From assembly GCA_031261865.1 (NCBI GenBank), contig JAISIV010000088.1:1-16966 (forward strand): a stretch of DNA of 16,966 nucleotides, in the 5' to 3' direction. Origin of the DNA: Lactobacillaceae bacterium (GTDB lineage Bacteria; Bacillota; Bacilli; Lactobacillales; Lactobacillaceae). Shown one piece after another: positions 1 to 4,767 of this stretch. Both the position numbers and the translations under genes were made by a program. The notes beneath the pieces are model-generated. The model had not been told where the DNA came from. It ran no database searches and saw nothing but the letters and a program-made list of their open reading frames with translations. Numbering within the stretch: position 1 is the stretch's first letter; each line of letters starts with the position of its first letter.

Positions 1-221
1 ACAATGAATCTACTAAGACTAAAGATAGTAATTCATCATCTACTAGTTCAAGTACTACTAAGAAAACAACTCTAGCTAAAACTAATGATGTAGTAACTAA
101 TGATCCAGACTACTTACCAATAACTCTAGCAATAGCTTCTGGTATTACTGCTATATCTGGTATTAGTTACTTTGTAATAGCTAAGAAGAGAAGGAAAAGA
201 GAACAACAACAAGAGTATTAA
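1..221 (+). CDS. C-terminal end of a Ser/Thr-rich surface protein (5' truncated by window)
   Basis: An open frame enters the window (first complete codon at base 3) and stops at TAA 219-221, giving 72 visible residues. The first ~25 are a Ser/Thr/Lys-rich low-complexity stalk. Then come the motif YLPITL (residues 37-42), a hydrophobic stretch (about 39-60) and a basic tail KKRRKR (61-66) ending EQQQEY. This order (stalk, LPxT-like motif, membrane segment, positive tail) is that of a cell-wall-anchored sortase substrate, but the fifth motif residue is Leu rather than Gly, so it may be only a C-terminal membrane anchor. The codons are AT-rich (many AGT, ACT, AAT) compared with gnd or gntP downstream. 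The N-terminal part is outside the window, so the function cannot be named. Repeat copy A begins 28 bases after the stop. Confidence 0.7.
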   Translation, partial: NESTKTKDSNSSSTSSSTTKKTTLAKTNDVVTNDPDYLPITLAIASGITAISGISYFVIAKKRRKREQQQEY

Positions 222-249
222 TAAACAGATTCTGATAAAGTCATTTTAG

Positions 250-341
250 TTCTGCCATCTTCTGCCAAAAATATTTAAAAATAGTCGTTGAACCCTTATG
301 GTTATCTCATTCCTGAAAAATTAGGTCACCATCCAGCAGGG
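250..341 (+). repeat. Structured non-coding repeat, copy A (core, 92 nt)
   Basis: First of four related cores (250-341, 923-1014, 1864-1955, 2598-2688). The 5' block is TTCTGCCATCTTCTGCCA and the 3' block GGTCACCATCCAGCAGGG (324-341). Between them lie an A/T-rich stretch, a GTTGAACC block with a small ACC-N5-GGT hairpin, and a second hairpin (CCTGA/TTAGG). It is nearly identical to copy C in its first 40 bases. A spacer containing TTCACAAA and a rho-independent terminator follow (372-400). No coding potential is visible. The orientation is inferred from the terminator's U-tract. I do not recognise it as a named RNA family. Confidence 0.8.
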
Positions 342-371
342 TAAGATAAAAATTCACAAACTTGTTAACAA

Positions 372-400
372 AGTCAACTTTCAGAAGTTGGCTTTTTCTT
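372..400 (+). terminator. Rho-independent terminator of repeat copy A
   Basis: The stem AGTCAACTT / AAGTTGGCT (9 bp, one G-U pair) closes a TCAG loop and is followed by TTTTCTTT. It has the same stem length and loop size as the terminator of copy C, with compensating base-pair differences. It ends transcripts from copy A just upstream of the relB promoter. Confidence 0.8.
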
Positions 401-433
401 TACTTTTAATTAACAAATGAATACAATGTATTC
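399..433 (+). promoter_or_regulatory. Promoter and palindromic operator of the RelB/RelE module
   Basis: A -35-like TTTACT (399-404) and a -10 TACAAT (422-427) are separated by 17 bases. The perfect inverted repeat GAATACA-A-TGTATTC (419-433) overlaps the -10 box and ends just before the ribosome binding site AGGAGA (434-439). Type II antitoxins of the ribbon-helix-helix class autorepress through such palindromes, so this is the likely binding site of the antitoxin encoded next. Confidence 0.6.
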
Positions 434-446
434 AGGAGAAAGATTT

Positions 447-662
447 ATGACCACTATGACATTAAGAATTAACACTGAAGATTCAAATCTGATTAAGAAA
501 TTTGCCGAAACTCATGATCTTTCATTGTCTGATTTTGCCAGACAAGCAATGTTGGAAAAAATCGAAGATGACTATGACTTGCAGGCATTAAGAAAGGCAA
601 TGCTTGAGGATGATGGCACTCGCTATTCGTTGGATGATGTTAAAAAGGAGTTAGGGCTTTGA
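447..662 (+). CDS. RelB/DinJ-like ribbon-helix-helix antitoxin (71 aa)
   Basis: This is the antitoxin of a type II toxin-antitoxin pair; it binds and neutralises the toxin encoded immediately downstream and should repress its own operon. The N-terminus (MTTMTLRIN, then a helix with SLSDFARQAM) is the DNA-binding ribbon-helix-helix pattern, about residues 3-45. The acidic C-terminal part (about 50-71) would wrap the toxin. I chose ATG 447 because AGGAGA (434-439) lies 7 bases before it. The upstream in-frame ATG at 417 lacks a ribosome binding site and would place the operator palindrome inside the gene. The stop TGA (660-662) overlaps the toxin start (TTGA), a classic coupled arrangement. The family assignment (RelB/DUF6290-like) is by sequence pattern only. 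Confidence 0.85.
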   Translation: MTTMTLRINTEDSNLIKKFAETHDLSLSDFARQAMLEKIEDDYDLQALRKAMLEDDGTRYSLDDVKKELGL

Positions 663-922
663 GCTATCGTATTAGCTTTACTAAACAGGCTCTAAAACAA
701 CTCAAAAAACTTGATAAATTCACTCAAAGCACCATTATTCAATGGCTCGAAAAAAATATTCAAGGCACCGATAATCCAAGACATACTGGAAAAGGTCTAA
801 CTGCTAATCATTCTGGAGAATGGAGATACCGTGTTGGAGATTACAGAATCCTGGTAAACATCCTAGAACAAGAGGTGGTTGTAGAAGTCTTTGAAGTAGG
901 ACATCGAAGAGATATTTATTAG
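659..922 (+). CDS. RelE/ParE-family toxin (87 aa)
   Basis: Small basic toxin of the RelE fold, expected to cut mRNA on the ribosome when not bound by its antitoxin. It starts at TTG 659, overlapping the antitoxin stop, with AAGGAG at 645-650. The sequence shows helices rich in Lys and Leu (ALKQLKKLD), then a central segment with KG (45-46) and GEWRYRVGDYRIL (53-65), and the C-terminal GHRRDIY (81-87). Arg in the WRYRVGDYR strand, Arg in GHRRD and the terminal Tyr match positions of RelE catalytic residues. The stop codon TAG (920-922) is also the TAG preceding the conserved TTCTG of repeat copy B, so gene and repeat abut with no spacer. A ParE-like gyrase target cannot be excluded from sequence alone. 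Confidence 0.88.
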   Translation: MSYRISFTKQALKQLKKLDKFTQSTIIQWLEKNIQGTDNPRHTGKGLTANHSGEWRYRVGDYRILVNILEQEVVVEVFEVGHRRDIY

Positions 923-1014
923 TTCTGACATCTTCTGTCAAAAAATAATTAAGAATAGCGTTAAACCTGGAGGGCAATGCCGATCTGTTGACAACAGGTA
1001 AGTATCTAGCAGGG
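923..1014 (+). repeat. Structured non-coding repeat, copy B (core, 92 nt)
   Basis: Second copy. The 5' block TTCTGACATCTTCTGTCA is followed by the GTTAAACC block with a CC-N5-GG hairpin, then hairpin CTGTT-GAC-AACAG, then the 3' block GGTAAGTATCTAGCAGGG (997-1014). It is closer to copy D than to A or C in its 3' block and terminator. In this copy the 5' block can itself form the hairpin TGACA-TCTTC-TGTCA. It starts directly after the stop codon of the relE-like gene. Confidence 0.8.
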
Positions 1015-1042
1015 CAAAAGTGAATTACTTCACAAAATTTAT

Positions 1043-1080
1043 AACCGTTAAACTAGAAATGGATTGACGGTTTTTCTTTT
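1043..1080 (+). terminator. Rho-independent terminator of repeat copy B
   Basis: The stem AACCGTTAA / TTGACGGTT (9 bp, one G-U pair) is followed by TTTTCTTTT. It has the same 30-base length as the copy D terminator, with compensating pairs (T-A here, C-G in D at the sixth pair). The TTGACG in its 3' arm (1064-1069) also makes a good -35 box for the next gene. Confidence 0.8.
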
Positions 1081-1100
1081 TGCTTATTAAAATTGAATTA
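1064..1100 (+). promoter_or_regulatory. Putative promoter of the zeta module, giving a leaderless mRNA
   Basis: TTGACG (1064-1069) and TAAAAT (1088-1093) are 18 bases apart. The expected start of transcription, 7 bases past the -10 box, is base 1100, next to the ATG at 1101. No Shine-Dalgarno sequence precedes that ATG, which fits a leaderless message. The -35 box lies inside the terminator stem of repeat copy B. Confidence 0.45.
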
Positions 1101-1256
1101 ATGACTCCAGAAGAAAAATTTAAAAAAATAGAGTCAACCGAAAAAGAGCTTCGCCAAATGTACGATGCCGGTGACTTAGGGGAATTGATTGATTCTGATA
1201 TTCCAGCAGAGCACAAACGTTTTTTAATAAAGATGCAAGATTATTTCCGCGGATAA
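1101..1256 (+). CDS. Small protein, putative antitoxin of the zeta-type toxin (51 aa)
   Basis: ATG 1101 opens a 51-codon frame ending at TAA 1254-1256, too short for many ORF filters. The product is charged and probably all-helical (starts MTPEEKFKKIE, later ELRQMYDAGDLGELIDSD), with 16 Asp/Glu. Its place directly before the zeta-type kinase gene suggests that it is the antitoxin, as small helical antitoxins precede zeta toxins in epsilon-zeta-type pairs. No ribosome binding site is visible; a promoter located for leaderless transcription is. Oddity: after the TAA the same frame stays open for 12 more codons (1257-1292, containing ATG 1260) and ends at TGA 1293-1295, overlapping the toxin's ATG as ATGA. 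A nonsense change in an originally 63-64-residue antitoxin is therefore possible. Similarity to a named antitoxin family was not recognised. Confidence 0.6.
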   Translation: MTPEEKFKKIESTEKELRQMYDAGDLGELIDSDIPAEHKRFLIKMQDYFRG

Positions 1257-1291
1257 GACATGCAAGAAATAATTCATAGAAAGTTTGTTCG

Positions 1292-1858
1292 ATGAAAACT
1301 TATTTGATTATTGCTGGTGTTAATGGACCTGGTAAATCTACCTTGTTTGAAAGTGGTAAATATTTTCCTGAAGGAACGAGAGAAAATCGTGTCAATGCGG
1401 ATGAAGAATTAAAAAGCATTAATGGAGATTCCAACAACAAAGTTGATCAACTAAAGGGTGGAAAAATAGCAGTAAAAAAGATGAAGGGATTTATTTCATC
1501 TGGTAAATCCTTTCACCAAGAAACAACATTGTCCGGATTAACTGATATCCAAAGGATTCGAGATGCAAAAGATTCTGGTTACAAAATCATGATTAACTAC
1601 ATTGCGCTAGAAAATTCGAATTTAGCAAGACAAAGAGTTGCTAATAGGGTCAAACTCGGAGGACACGATATTCCTGATGAGGACATCGAAAGACGATTCA
1701 AAAAATCACTTGAGAACTTAAAGAAAGCAGCACCTTTAGCTGACGTAATTCACATTTTTGATAATTCTTCAAACACGATGCAAGAAATATACTTTCGAGA
1801 TGGGGATGAAGTAGTTATTGACGATTTATCAAGATATCCATGGATTTCATTAGATTAA
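1292..1858 (+). CDS. Zeta-type toxin, P-loop kinase (188 aa)
   Basis: Zeta toxins are P-loop kinases that phosphorylate UDP-N-acetylglucosamine and so stop cell-wall synthesis. The visible motifs in order are Walker A GVNGPGKST (residues 9-17), NADE (35-38, with the Asp of the substrate site), HQETTLSG (75-82) and RVANRVKLGGHDIPDEDIER (115-134), which matches the zeta signature R-x-GGH-x-(V/I)P-x-x-x-I-x-R-R. The length of 188 residues is that of the short chromosomal zeta group rather than the ~287 residues of the plasmid form. The start at ATG 1292 directly precedes the P-loop strand; the ribosome binding site is weak (AGAAAG near 1277-1282), suggesting coupling to upstream translation. Repeat copy C starts five bases after the stop codon. 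Whether the protein is an active toxin is not shown. Confidence 0.85.
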   Translation: MKTYLIIAGVNGPGKSTLFESGKYFPEGTRENRVNADEELKSINGDSNNKVDQLKGGKIAVKKMKGFISSGKSFHQETTLSGLTDIQRIRDAKDSGYKIMINYIALENSNLARQRVANRVKLGGHDIPDEDIERRFKKSLENLKKAAPLADVIHIFDNSSNTMQEIYFRDGDEVVIDDLSRYPWISLD

Positions 1859-1863
1859 TATAG

Positions 1864-1955
1864 TTCTGCCATCTTCTGCCAAAAATATTTAAAAATAGTC
1901 GTTAAACCTGTACGGTTAAGCCAATCCTCAAAAATCTGGTCACCATCCAGCAGGG
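1864..1955 (+). repeat. Structured non-coding repeat, copy C (core, 92 nt)
   Basis: Third copy. Its first 40 bases match copy A, including TTCTGCCATCTTCTGCCA, preceded by TAG as in copies A and B. It has hairpin AACC-TGTAC-GGTT, then CTGG-N7-CCAG as an alternative stem, then GGTCACCATCCAGCAGGG (1938-1955), identical to copy A. A spacer with TTCACAAA and a terminator follow. Confidence 0.8.
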
Positions 1956-1973
1956 GAATATAGAAGTTCACAA

Positions 1974-2003
1974 AGCCAATTCTCTGGAATCGGCTCTTTC
2001 TTT
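1974..2003 (+). terminator. Rho-independent terminator of repeat copy C
   Basis: The stem AGCCAATTC / GAATCGGCT (9 positions, one A-C mismatch) closes a TCTG loop and is followed by CTTTCTTT. Compared with copy A, two stem positions differ with both sides changed (C-G to T-A, T-A to C-G), which supports the fold. Confidence 0.75.
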
Positions 2004-2043
2004 ATCAAAAAAATTAATGTACGCGTTTCACGCACGTCAATCT

Positions 2044-2066
2044 TGATATAATGAATCCCAGAGGAG
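2044..2066 (+). promoter_or_regulatory. Extended -10 promoter and ribosome binding site of the YefM/YoeB module
   Basis: TGATATAAT (2044-2052) is a perfect extended -10 element (TG-N-TATAAT). No good -35 box sits upstream. GAGGAG (2061-2066) lies six bases before ATG 2073. The preceding segment (2018-2040) is rich in ACGCG/ACGCACGT-type imperfect inverted repeats, a possible site for autoregulation by the antitoxin. Confidence 0.6.
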
Positions 2067-2072
2067 ACGCTA

Positions 2073-2324
2073 ATGCAAAATTCATTTACACCAACAAATG
2101 CTCGTAAAAATTTTTTTGGACTACTCAAGGAAGTTGCAACAACTCATAAACCAATTACGATTCAACAAAAGGACCCAGCTCTAGATGCGGTAATTATTAA
2201 TAAAGAAGATTTTGAGGCTATAGAGGAAACTTTGTATCTGGCCCAGACGGGAACCCTTAGAGTGGTTCAAGAGCGAGAAAAAGAAGAGTCTGTGGACTTT
2301 GAAACTATGTGGAACGATCTTTAA
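2073..2324 (+). CDS. Phd/YefM-family antitoxin (83 aa)
   Basis: Antitoxin of a type II pair. The N-terminal domain (about residues 1-55: FTPTNARKNFFGLLKEV, then PITIQQKDPALDAVIINKEDFEAIEETL) is the Phd/YefM DNA-binding and dimerisation fold. In that family a strand-helix module ends in a short strand around 'AVIINKED'. The acidic C-terminus (EREKEESVDFETMWNDL) should bind the toxin. ATG 2073 follows GAGGAG. The toxin gene starts three bases after the stop, so the two are translated together. The family also binds its own promoter. The length is usual (80-90 residues). Pairing with a YoeB-like toxin rather than Doc is shown by the neighbour. Confidence 0.9.
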   Translation: MQNSFTPTNARKNFFGLLKEVATTHKPITIQQKDPALDAVIINKEDFEAIEETLYLAQTGTLRVVQEREKEESVDFETMWNDL

Positions 2325-2327
2325 CAT

Positions 2328-2588
2328 ATGTATTTAATTAAGATTAAGCCTTCGGCAAAAAACGATTTGAAGAAAATCAAAAGATCACCATTGGAAAAAT
2401 CATTTCTCGAAATAATTGATCAGCTTAAACGAAATCCGTTTGAACCGAATCAGTCTTTCGAAAAACTAGTACCTCCTGTTGCTGAAAAATACTCCAGAAG
2501 AATAAATGTCCAACATCGAGTTGTGTATACCGTCGATGAAAAGAATAAAGTTGTTACAATTTATTCCGCTTGGTCACATTATGAATAA
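2328..2588 (+). CDS. YoeB/Txe-family mRNA interferase toxin (86 aa)
   Basis: Ribosome-dependent endoribonuclease toxin of the RelE superfamily, YoeB/Txe branch. The diagnostic residues are present: Glu45 in FEKL, Arg57-Arg58 in YSRRIN, Arg64 in HRVVY, and the C-terminal SHYE with His84-Tyr85, matching Glu46/Arg65/His83-Tyr84 of E. coli YoeB. The length is typical. The ATG at 2328 has only a weak ribosome binding site and sits three bases after the antitoxin stop, so translation is probably coupled. Repeat copy D starts ten bases after the stop codon. This is a different toxin from the RelE-like one at 659-922: the two share only the fold. Confidence 0.9.
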   Translation: MYLIKIKPSAKNDLKKIKRSPLEKSFLEIIDQLKRNPFEPNQSFEKLVPPVAEKYSRRINVQHRVVYTVDEKNKVVTIYSAWSHYE

Positions 2589-2597
2589 GCAAAGTGG

Positions 2598-2688
2598 TTC
2601 TTACATCTTCTATCAAAAATATTAAAAAATGACCCTTAAACCTTGTGGGTGTAACAATCTGTGTAAAAAGGGTAAGTATCAAGCAGGC
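2598..2688 (+). repeat. Structured non-coding repeat, copy D (core, 91 nt)
   Basis: Fourth and most diverged copy. The 5' block TTCTTACATCTTCTATCA, the TTAAACC block with an ACC-N5-GGT hairpin, and the 3' block GGTAAGTATCAAGCAGGC (2671-2688) are all in register with the other copies. The leading TAG of the other copies is TGG here. Its 3' block and terminator resemble copy B. It is the last copy; housekeeping genes begin after it. Confidence 0.75.
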
Positions 2689-2695
2689 GAAATTT

Positions 2696-2730
2696 AACCG
2701 CTAACCCAGAAATGAGTTAGCGGTTTTTTT
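2696..2730 (+). terminator. Rho-independent terminator of repeat copy D
   Basis: The perfect 10-bp stem AACCGCTAAC / GTTAGCGGTT closes a 10-base loop and is followed by TTTTT. It also closes off the island from the convergent gene on the other strand. Confidence 0.85.
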
Positions 2731-2734
2731 GCAA

Positions 2735-2758
2735 TAAAAAAGCCAGCCGAAACTGACT
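2735..2758 (-). terminator. Minus-strand terminator of the GDPD gene
   Basis: Read on the minus strand, AGTCAG-TTTCGG-CTGGCT (6 bp, one G-U pair) is followed by TTTTTTA. It lies eight bases past the GDPD stop codon. Confidence 0.6.
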
Positions 2759-2766
2759 AATAATAT

Positions 2767-4545
2767 TTAATCTCCCAATACATTAACTATATAAACACCC
2801 AATTTCTGGTGCATTAGTTGGGCGGCGTTAGTGTCTTTTAGAACACTTTGTAAAGTACTAATATCATCGGTAATTTCGCCGTTAACGCCCTGAGCATAAG
2901 TTGAAACCATAGCATCACTATCGTCGACAGTCCAAGCCAAAACTCTCTTGCCACGTTCGTGGAGATTTTCAACCTGCTGTCGATTTAGGAATGAATATTC
3001 CATCGTGTAGAAATCAGCTTTTGTAACAGGCTCTCCTAAGAAGTTGCCAGGCAAAATCATACCTACTTTCATTTTAGTATCTAATGTTTTCAAACGCTGT
3101 ACAACCGAATAATTCAAACTGTGCATGTCCCAATTTTGTTCAGTCATTAATGACTTGAATTGTTTTAAGAAAGAGTCGGCTAAATCTGAAGCATTGGTTC
3201 TTTCGGTTTTAATTTCAACAAGCAACTTAACTCCCAACTTTTTGGCTTCAGCAGCATAATCAGCAAAGCTAGGGATTTTTGCACTATGACCATTTTCATA
3301 AACAGTCAAGGATGTAGCTTGGGCTAAAGTTAAATCAGAAATTCCTTTATTAGAAGCCCCTTTAGTCAAAGTCGACAAATTTGGATCATGCATCACTGCC
3401 CATTTTCCGTCTTTAGTTTGACGTATGTCCATCTCGACATAATCGGGATGAGCTTTTTTAACGGTTACTTGTAAAGCAGGAATCGTGTTTTGAACGCCAT
3501 TACCGTTGTCGACACCTCGATGTGAATAAGAATTTAAGTGTCGGTTAGCTGTGTTTAAAACGAAAACAACAGACGGCTCTAAACCTTGAATAAGTAGTGA
3601 AACAATCAAAGTAGTGGATACAATAAAACGTATAACGAATCTTTTTGATTTGAAGTCTGTCAATGAAACTGCACTATAATCTTCACTCATTAAGTTCAAT
3701 ATGAAATGAACAGCCACTAAGCTATTGAATAAATTAATAAGGGTTGCAAAGGTAAAAGTAAAGAATGCAACGAGAATCGTGTAATCACCAGGAACATATT
3801 TGTCCGCTAAAAATTGGACTCCCCATGTCAAACCAAAACCTATTAAAGTTAGTGCTCCTATTATTAATGATCCTAAACCCAATCGAATCAATAGTGCCCA
3901 TCCGTTTTTACCACGAGTCTTAGCCCAACTGTTATGGATTGCGATTTTACTTGAATTAGTATTTAAGCTCAATTCCGGCAATACGTAAAAAAGACGAATT
4001 GCAAAGTAAAGCGCGATTACTCCTAAGATGGTTAACGAGGTAATCATCCAAGGCGTCGATAAAATAGTCGGTAAAACGAATGCCGGAATTTTCAAATAAT
4101 TAGTTAGTTGAGAATGGAAAGTCAACATTGGAAAAGGAAGAACAATTAATCCATAAAGGAGAACTAAGAAATTTCCCGAAATTCCAATTTTTCTAACTCT
4201 ATTAAATGCGAACCTAAAAGCCCCAAAGGTAGTTGGCTTTTGTCCCTCAACGATTGCTTTAAAGCTACCCGCGTAACTCAACAGTTGAATGACGAAAAAT
4301 AACAACACCATTAAAATAATCACCACTAACGCTGAAGTGAATATTGGATTTTCAATTAAAGTTGAACCAAAATTCGATAATGCTAAAAATGGTAAATCGT
4401 CGGCTCTTTGAGCTAACCCCGAAATAATTCTAAATAGGGGGACAATTACAATCCCGATGATAGCTGAAATGGAAAAGAAAACTCTTCCAAAAGTCCATTT
4501 GTGTTTCCAAAAACTTGTCCAAACTTGATACCAAATATTTTTCAT
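2767..4545 (-). CDS. Membrane-anchored glycerophosphoryl diester phosphodiesterase (592 aa)
   Basis: Hydrolyses glycerophosphodiesters to glycerol 3-phosphate and an alcohol; membrane-domain forms of lactic acid bacteria may act on lipid head groups or teichoic acid. The N-terminal ~330 residues hold about eight membrane segments (e.g. around 22-40, 70-92, 123-143, 167-188, 218-240, 255-285, 305-330). The catalytic TIM barrel (about 338-575) faces outside. Visible site residues are His342 (SHRG), Glu371 and Asp373 (EMDIR), His386 (MHDP) and Glu444 (VEIK). The usual ENT after HRG is QNT (352-354). I chose ATG at 4545 because GGGAG (4551-4555) precedes it by five bases. The longer open frame to 4746 has no membrane-like or conserved sequence and crosses the pgi terminator. 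A candidate own promoter lies at 4572-4599. Confidence 0.9.
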   Translation of the reverse strand: MKNIWYQVWTSFWKHKWTFGRVFFSISAIIGIVIVPLFRIISGLAQRADDLPFLALSNFGSTLIENPIFTSALVVIILMVLLFFVIQLLSYAGSFKAIVEGQKPTTFGAFRFAFNRVRKIGISGNFLVLLYGLIVLPFPMLTFHSQLTNYLKIPAFVLPTILSTPWMITSLTILGVIALYFAIRLFYVLPELSLNTNSSKIAIHNSWAKTRGKNGWALLIRLGLGSLIIGALTLIGFGLTWGVQFLADKYVPGDYTILVAFFTFTFATLINLFNSLVAVHFILNLMSEDYSAVSLTDFKSKRFVIRFIVSTTLIVSLLIQGLEPSVVFVLNTANRHLNSYSHRGVDNGNGVQNTIPALQVTVKKAHPDYVEMDIRQTKDGKWAVMHDPNLSTLTKGASNKGISDLTLAQATSLTVYENGHSAKIPSFADYAAEAKKLGVKLLVEIKTERTNASDLADSFLKQFKSLMTEQNWDMHSLNYSVVQRLKTLDTKMKVGMILPGNFLGEPVTKADFYTMEYSFLNRQQVENLHERGKRVLAWTVDDSDAMVSTYAQGVNGEITDDISTLQSVLKDTNAAQLMHQKLGVYIVNVLGD

Positions 4546-4571
4546 AAAAACTCCCAAAATTAAATAAAAAT

Positions 4572-4599
4572 ATTTTACCGTCAAAATAGCGTCTTGCAA
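4572..4599 (-). promoter_or_regulatory. Candidate promoter of the GDPD gene
   Basis: On the minus strand, TTGCAA (4594-4599) and TAAAAT (4572-4577) are separated by 16 bases. This lies after the pgi terminator, so the phosphodiesterase is probably transcribed separately. Confidence 0.4.
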
Positions 4600-4729
4600 A
4601 ACATTTTGCCTTGCACCGTTGCAGGTTCTTGTCCCCGCAGGGGATAAGCGTGAAATACAACCTAAATGTTGTTTGCTTGCTGCAGTGCATAAGCTTTTGC
4701 TAAATTCACTGCGTTCATTAAGCAAAAGC
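4596..4729. repeat. Cluster of four short hairpins between pgi and the GDPD gene
   Basis: This 222-base spacer holds no gene. It carries consecutive inverted repeats: GCAAAA-CA-TTTTGC (4596-4609), CCCC-GCA-GGGG (4633-4643), ACAAC-CTAAAT-GTTGT (4657-4672) and GCTTTTGCT-N19-AGCAAAAGC (4693-4729). Only the pgi terminator has a U-tract, so the others are not simple terminators. They could be a dispersed intergenic element or a structured 3' UTR. Confidence 0.5.
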
Positions 4730-4732
4730 ATT

Positions 4733-4761
4733 AAAAAAGTGACCATCGACTGTGGCCACTT
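4733..4761 (-). terminator. Rho-independent terminator of pgi
   Basis: On the minus strand, AAGTGGCCA-CAGTCGA-TGGTCACTT (9 bp with a G-U pair) runs straight into a TTTTTT tract, seven bases after the pgi stop codon. Confidence 0.8.
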
Positions 4762-4767
4762 CGTTAA

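Noticed and set aside
280..300. GTTGAAC / GTTAAAC in repeat copies A-C fit the integron attC core GTTRRRY
   Set aside because: No matching RYYYAAC partner lies at the expected place in the copies, copy D has CTTAAAC, the element does not form a long attC-like hairpin, and no integrase gene is in the window. The cassette idea rests on layout, not on this motif.
1025..1216. Minus-strand open frames over 1025-1216 and 1940-2128
   Set aside because: They run through the repeat terminators and over the starts of the antitoxin genes, show no ribosome binding site and have no recognisable sequence; they are shadows.
250..2730. Repeat copies as CRISPR repeats or as a type III toxin-antitoxin RNA
   Set aside because: The copies are 600-1000 bases apart with protein genes between them, too long and diverged for CRISPR. 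There is no ToxN-like gene and no short tandem RNA repeat.
4546..4746. 67-residue N-terminal extension of the phosphodiesterase frame
   Set aside because: It has no ribosome binding site, its sequence is not membrane- or domain-like, and it crosses the hairpin cluster and the pgi terminator. ATG 4545 with GGGAG is a better start.
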